From NCBI RefSeq assembly GCF_025370105.1, contig NZ_JANQBK010000001.1:248001-312000 (forward strand): a DNA stretch of 64,000 bases, given 5' to 3'. The position numbers were made by a program, and so were the translations under genes. Positions 61,661 through 64,000 of this stretch are shown in pieces. Position 1 is the first letter of the stretch; each line of letters begins with the position of its first letter. This DNA comes from Sphingomonas hylomeconis (GTDB lineage Bacteria; Pseudomonadota; Alphaproteobacteria; Sphingomonadales; Sphingomonadaceae). The notes under the pieces are model-generated. The model saw only the letters and a list, made by a program, of their open reading frames with translations. It did not search any database and was not told the origin of the DNA.

Positions 61661-62413
61661 ATGAAATTGTTAGACGGGAAAGTGGCGATCATCACGGGCG
61701 CGAGTTCAGGGATCGGAAGGGCGGCCGCGACGCTGTTTGCCGCCCATGGTGCGGCCGTGGTGCTCGTGGCGCGACGATCAGGACCGCTGGATTTGGCGAT
61801 CGAAGACATCCGGGATCGAGGGGGGCGGGCGATTGCCGTGGTTGGCGACGTCACGGAAGAGCGTACACACCGCGAGGCTGTCGCCGCCGCACGGGCGACG
61901 TTCGGCGGCTTGCACATCGCCTTTAACAATGCGGGTTTGGCTGGAGCGATAAAGCCGCTGGCCGATATCGAGCCGGGGGAGTGGGCGAACGTGCTGGCGG
62001 TGAACCTGACCGCCGCGTTTCTGGGCGCCCGGGCACAGATCCCGGCAATGCTGGAGCACGGGGCGGGCGCACTTGTGTTCACCGGGAGCTTTGTCGGCAA
62101 CAGCGCGGGGCTGCCGGGCATGGGCGCTTATGGAGCGGCAAAGGCGGGGCTGATGGGCCTGGTTCGCGGCATAGCGGCGGATTATGGGGCGAAGGGTATC
62201 CGGGCAAACGCGCTTCTCCCCGGCGGCACCGATACCGAAATGGCCGGAGATGCTGCCCAGCGCGAATGGGCTGCCGGCCTCCACGCGATGAAGCGTATCG
62301 CCCGCCCGGAAGAGATCGCACAGGCGGCGTTGTTCCTGGCCAGCGATATGGCGAGTTTTGTCACCGGGTCGGCGCTATGGGCCGACGGGGGCAACGCGGC
62401 AGTGAAAGTATGA
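61661..62413 (+). CDS. Short-chain dehydrogenase/reductase
   Basis: This 250-residue classical SDR has the NAD(P) motif GASSGIGR, NNAG, the catalytic Ser (TGSFVG), the YxxxK pair in YGAAKAG, and a C-terminal FVTGSALWADGG. The substrate is unknown. It stands alone, following a 214-bp gap after the S24 gene that shows no gene. Confidence 0.93.
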   Translation: MKLLDGKVAIITGASSGIGRAAATLFAAHGAAVVLVARRSGPLDLAIEDIRDRGGRAIAVVGDVTEERTHREAVAAARATFGGLHIAFNNAGLAGAIKPLADIEPGEWANVLAVNLTAAFLGARAQIPAMLEHGAGALVFTGSFVGNSAGLPGMGAYGAAKAGLMGLVRGIAADYGAKGIRANALLPGGTDTEMAGDAAQREWAAGLHAMKRIARPEEIAQAALFLASDMASFVTGSALWADGGNAAVKV

Positions 62414-62563
62414 TCATACCCCACCAGCGGCAGCTTGCGCAGTCCCCGGCGCGATAGCGGTCGCGTATCGGGCGTGGCTCGGATGCAGGATCCGTTGCCT
62501 CTCGCGATCAACTATCCGATGACGAGCGGAATCCTGAATCCCGTCCGGGACGACGGCAGGAAA

Positions 62564-62749
62564 CTACCGCCGCCGGTCGATCAGCCAGATCGCGATCGCC
62601 ATGCCGGCGCCCGCGGCGGCGCCGAGCAGGAAGCCGCGCGTCGCTTCCTGGAACAGGAAACCGATGCCCGCGCCGAGCATCGCGCCGACGGCGATCAGGA
62701 AGCCGCCGGCCATCGAGCTGCGCGGGGAATGTTCGGGAGGAGAAGCCAT
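62564..62749 (-). CDS. Small two-segment membrane protein
   Basis: The 61-residue protein is nearly all hydrophobic: SMAGGFLIAVGAMLGAGIGF, then a GFLLGAAAGAGMAIAIWLID segment and a basic RRR end. AGGAGG precedes the ATG at 62749, so the longer frame upstream is rejected. Glycine-zipper-like spacing is visible. The function is unknown. Confidence 0.65.
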   Translation of the reverse strand: MASPPEHSPRSSMAGGFLIAVGAMLGAGIGFLFQEATRGFLLGAAAGAGMAIAIWLIDRRR

Positions 62750-62913
62750 GCCGCCTCCTGCCATGTCCCGTGCCGGTACGCCAGCGTCCCGCAGTGGGAC
62801 CGGCGGGGCAGCGCGCGGCCATGCGTTTACCATCGTCTCGCGGGGCAGGCGCGGCGGCGCGGGTTGTGGCACGACCGCTGCATGCCGGGCGCATGTACTT
62901 GTTGGAGTGTTCC

Positions 62914-63126
62914 ATGTCCCCCCTGCCGTATCTTGCCGACCGCGCCCAGTTCCACGACGCGGCGGAGCTGATTGCCCGATTCGGCGACGATGCGGGCTAT
63001 GAGGCGGCGGCACGCGCGGACCGCAGCCGGGATCTCGGCAATCATATCCACTTCTGCCGCTGGCGGCAGATCGAGCGGCTGATCGTGCTGCTGGCGGGCG
63101 ACCGGGCGATGGGGACGGTGCATTGA
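62914..63126 (+). CDS. Small conserved-looking cytoplasmic protein
   Basis: The 70-residue protein starts MSPLPYLADRAQFHDAAELI; GGAG is 6 nt upstream. It ends with NHIHFCRWRQIERLIVLLAG and is helical. I recall similar short proteins in sphingomonads but no function. It sits before tamA in the same direction. Confidence 0.65.
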   Translation: MSPLPYLADRAQFHDAAELIARFGDDAGYEAAARADRSRDLGNHIHFCRWRQIERLIVLLAGDRAMGTVH

Positions 63127-63304
63127 GGCTGGCCGCACCGCGCTGACGCCGGGTGTGGCGCGCCGCGAGTCCCGCGCTGCCGGGACCGCCGACGCCGGCC
63201 AAGCGCGCGGTCCTGCGACCGACATGGCCGTTTTCTCGACCGCCTGCGCGTTTTGGCCCAAAGCACCGCTGTCGCGTGACGCTTTGTGTCGCTAGGACGG
63301 CGCC

Positions 63305-64000
63305 ATGTTCGCTTCTGTCGGGCGGCGTGGTGCGACGAGTTGCACCGCCGCATTTCTTCTCGCCGCCACGGCCCCCGGTGCGTTGGCGCAGCAGCCAACC
63401 GCGTCGATGCCGGCGGGGCCCGGCGATGCGGCGCAGGACACGCCCGATCTGACCGCGCTCGATCCGAATGCGCCGATGGCGGCGCTGCCCGATCTCGGCG
63501 TCGACTGGCCCGATCTCTCGGCACTGCCGGCCGAGCCGGTCGATCCCGCCGCGCAGACCGAGGTGACCGGCGAGACGCGCTATGCGGTCGCGGTGGAAGG
63601 GATCGATACGGTCGCCACGCCGCTGCTGCGCCAGCGCTTCGACGAACTCTCGACGCTCAAGACCAACCAGGGCCAGCCGGCCAATGCCGCGCAGCTCGAC
63701 CGGCGCGGGCGCGAGGATGCCGACCTGCTCGTCGGGCTGCTGCGCGCCGAGGGCTATTACGATGCACGCGTGACTGCACGGATCGCGCCGCAAAAGGGGC
63801 GGCCGCTGGTCACGCTCGAGGCCGAGCCGGGCGTGCAGTACAAGTTCGCCGGGGTGACGCTGAACGGAATCACGGCGGCGGGCGACAAGAGCGCAGGGCT
63901 GCAAAGCGCGTTCGGCGTGAAGCCCGAGGATGCGGTCAACGCCGATACGATCGTCGCCGGCCAGGCGGCGCTGAAGAGCAGGATCGGCGAGGAGGGCTTT
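63305..64000 (+). CDS. tamA: TamA (BamA-family outer-membrane assembly protein), truncated by window end
   Basis: The first 232 residues are present. A signal peptide (FLLAATAPGALAQ) is followed by a low-complexity Pro/Asp stretch (about 30-85) and then POTRA-like domains: YAVAVEGIDTVATPLLRQRF, LDRRGREDADLLVGLLRAEG and YYDARVTARIAPQKG. TamA with TamB inserts outer-membrane proteins and moves lipids. AGGA lies 7 nt before the ATG. The beta barrel lies beyond the window. A TamB partner would be expected just downstream. Confidence 0.82.
   Translation, partial: MFASVGRRGATSCTAAFLLAATAPGALAQQPTASMPAGPGDAAQDTPDLTALDPNAPMAALPDLGVDWPDLSALPAEPVDPAAQTEVTGETRYAVAVEGIDTVATPLLRQRFDELSTLKTNQGQPANAAQLDRRGREDADLLVGLLRAEGYYDARVTARIAPQKGRPLVTLEAEPGVQYKFAGVTLNGITAAGDKSAGLQSAFGVKPEDAVNADTIVAGQAALKSRIGEEGF

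Overview
This is a high-GC chromosomal segment from an alphaproteobacterium, most likely a sphingomonad (Sphingomonas or a close relative). The basis is the gene content and order (ubiE-ubiB, rpsT-dnaA, rpmH-rnpA-yidD-yidC-engB), an exosortase-A-associated ligase and glycosyltransferase, a sphingomonad-style TonB receptor, and many palindromic repeats with CCCTCCCGC or TCATCCTGAA arms between genes. I see no rRNA operon, insertion sequence, integrase, CRISPR array or complete prophage. The assignment is from memory of protein families, not from a search.

Layout. 1-201 is the end of isocitrate lyase. 407-5111 (minus) is a tight operon ubiE-ubiB-membrane protein-coaC-coaB. 5358-8385 (plus) holds mutM, rpsT and dnaA. 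8417-11626 (minus) holds trpS, murJ and secB. 11791-16162 (plus) holds a Tim44-like protein, mltA, an Smr protein and a GGDEF/EAL protein. 16172-23061 holds dapE, a cupin, a GST and mlaA, then the conserved minus-strand block engB, yidC, yidD, rnpA, rpmH. 23743-30066 holds comM, ogt, tRNA-Leu(CAA), a two-component system with a six-EF-hand secreted protein, and an orphan protein. 30146-37950 and 44835-53010 are rich in acyl-CoA metabolism (CoA ligase, thioesterase, two acyl-CoA dehydrogenases, thiolase, MaoC hydratase, intracellular PHA depolymerase). Between them lie a TonB receptor, an MFS permease and RNase R. 53169-55427 holds MscS and topoisomerase IB. 55506-60207 is an exopolysaccharide cluster. 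60235-61446 is a small regulator module around an S24 repressor-like protein. The window ends inside tamA.

How the genes work together. The housekeeping blocks cover ubiquinone and CoA synthesis, replication initiation, peptidoglycan and membrane-protein biogenesis, and outer-membrane lipid and protein assembly (mlaA, tamA). The acyl-CoA genes suggest active fatty-acid and polyhydroxyalkanoate turnover.

The most interesting signals are: eight GANTC (CcrM-type) sites packed into 330 bp upstream of dnaA; a palindromic repeat inserted in frame inside RNase R; a small gene cut by an in-frame TGA beside an S24 repressor; a perfect 14-bp palindrome at that repressor's promoter; an rnpA frame that stays open across the whole of rpmH; separate, translationally coupled coaC and coaB; and two tiny genes (37 and 30 aa). 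I did not find an obviously complete new defence or metabolic system.
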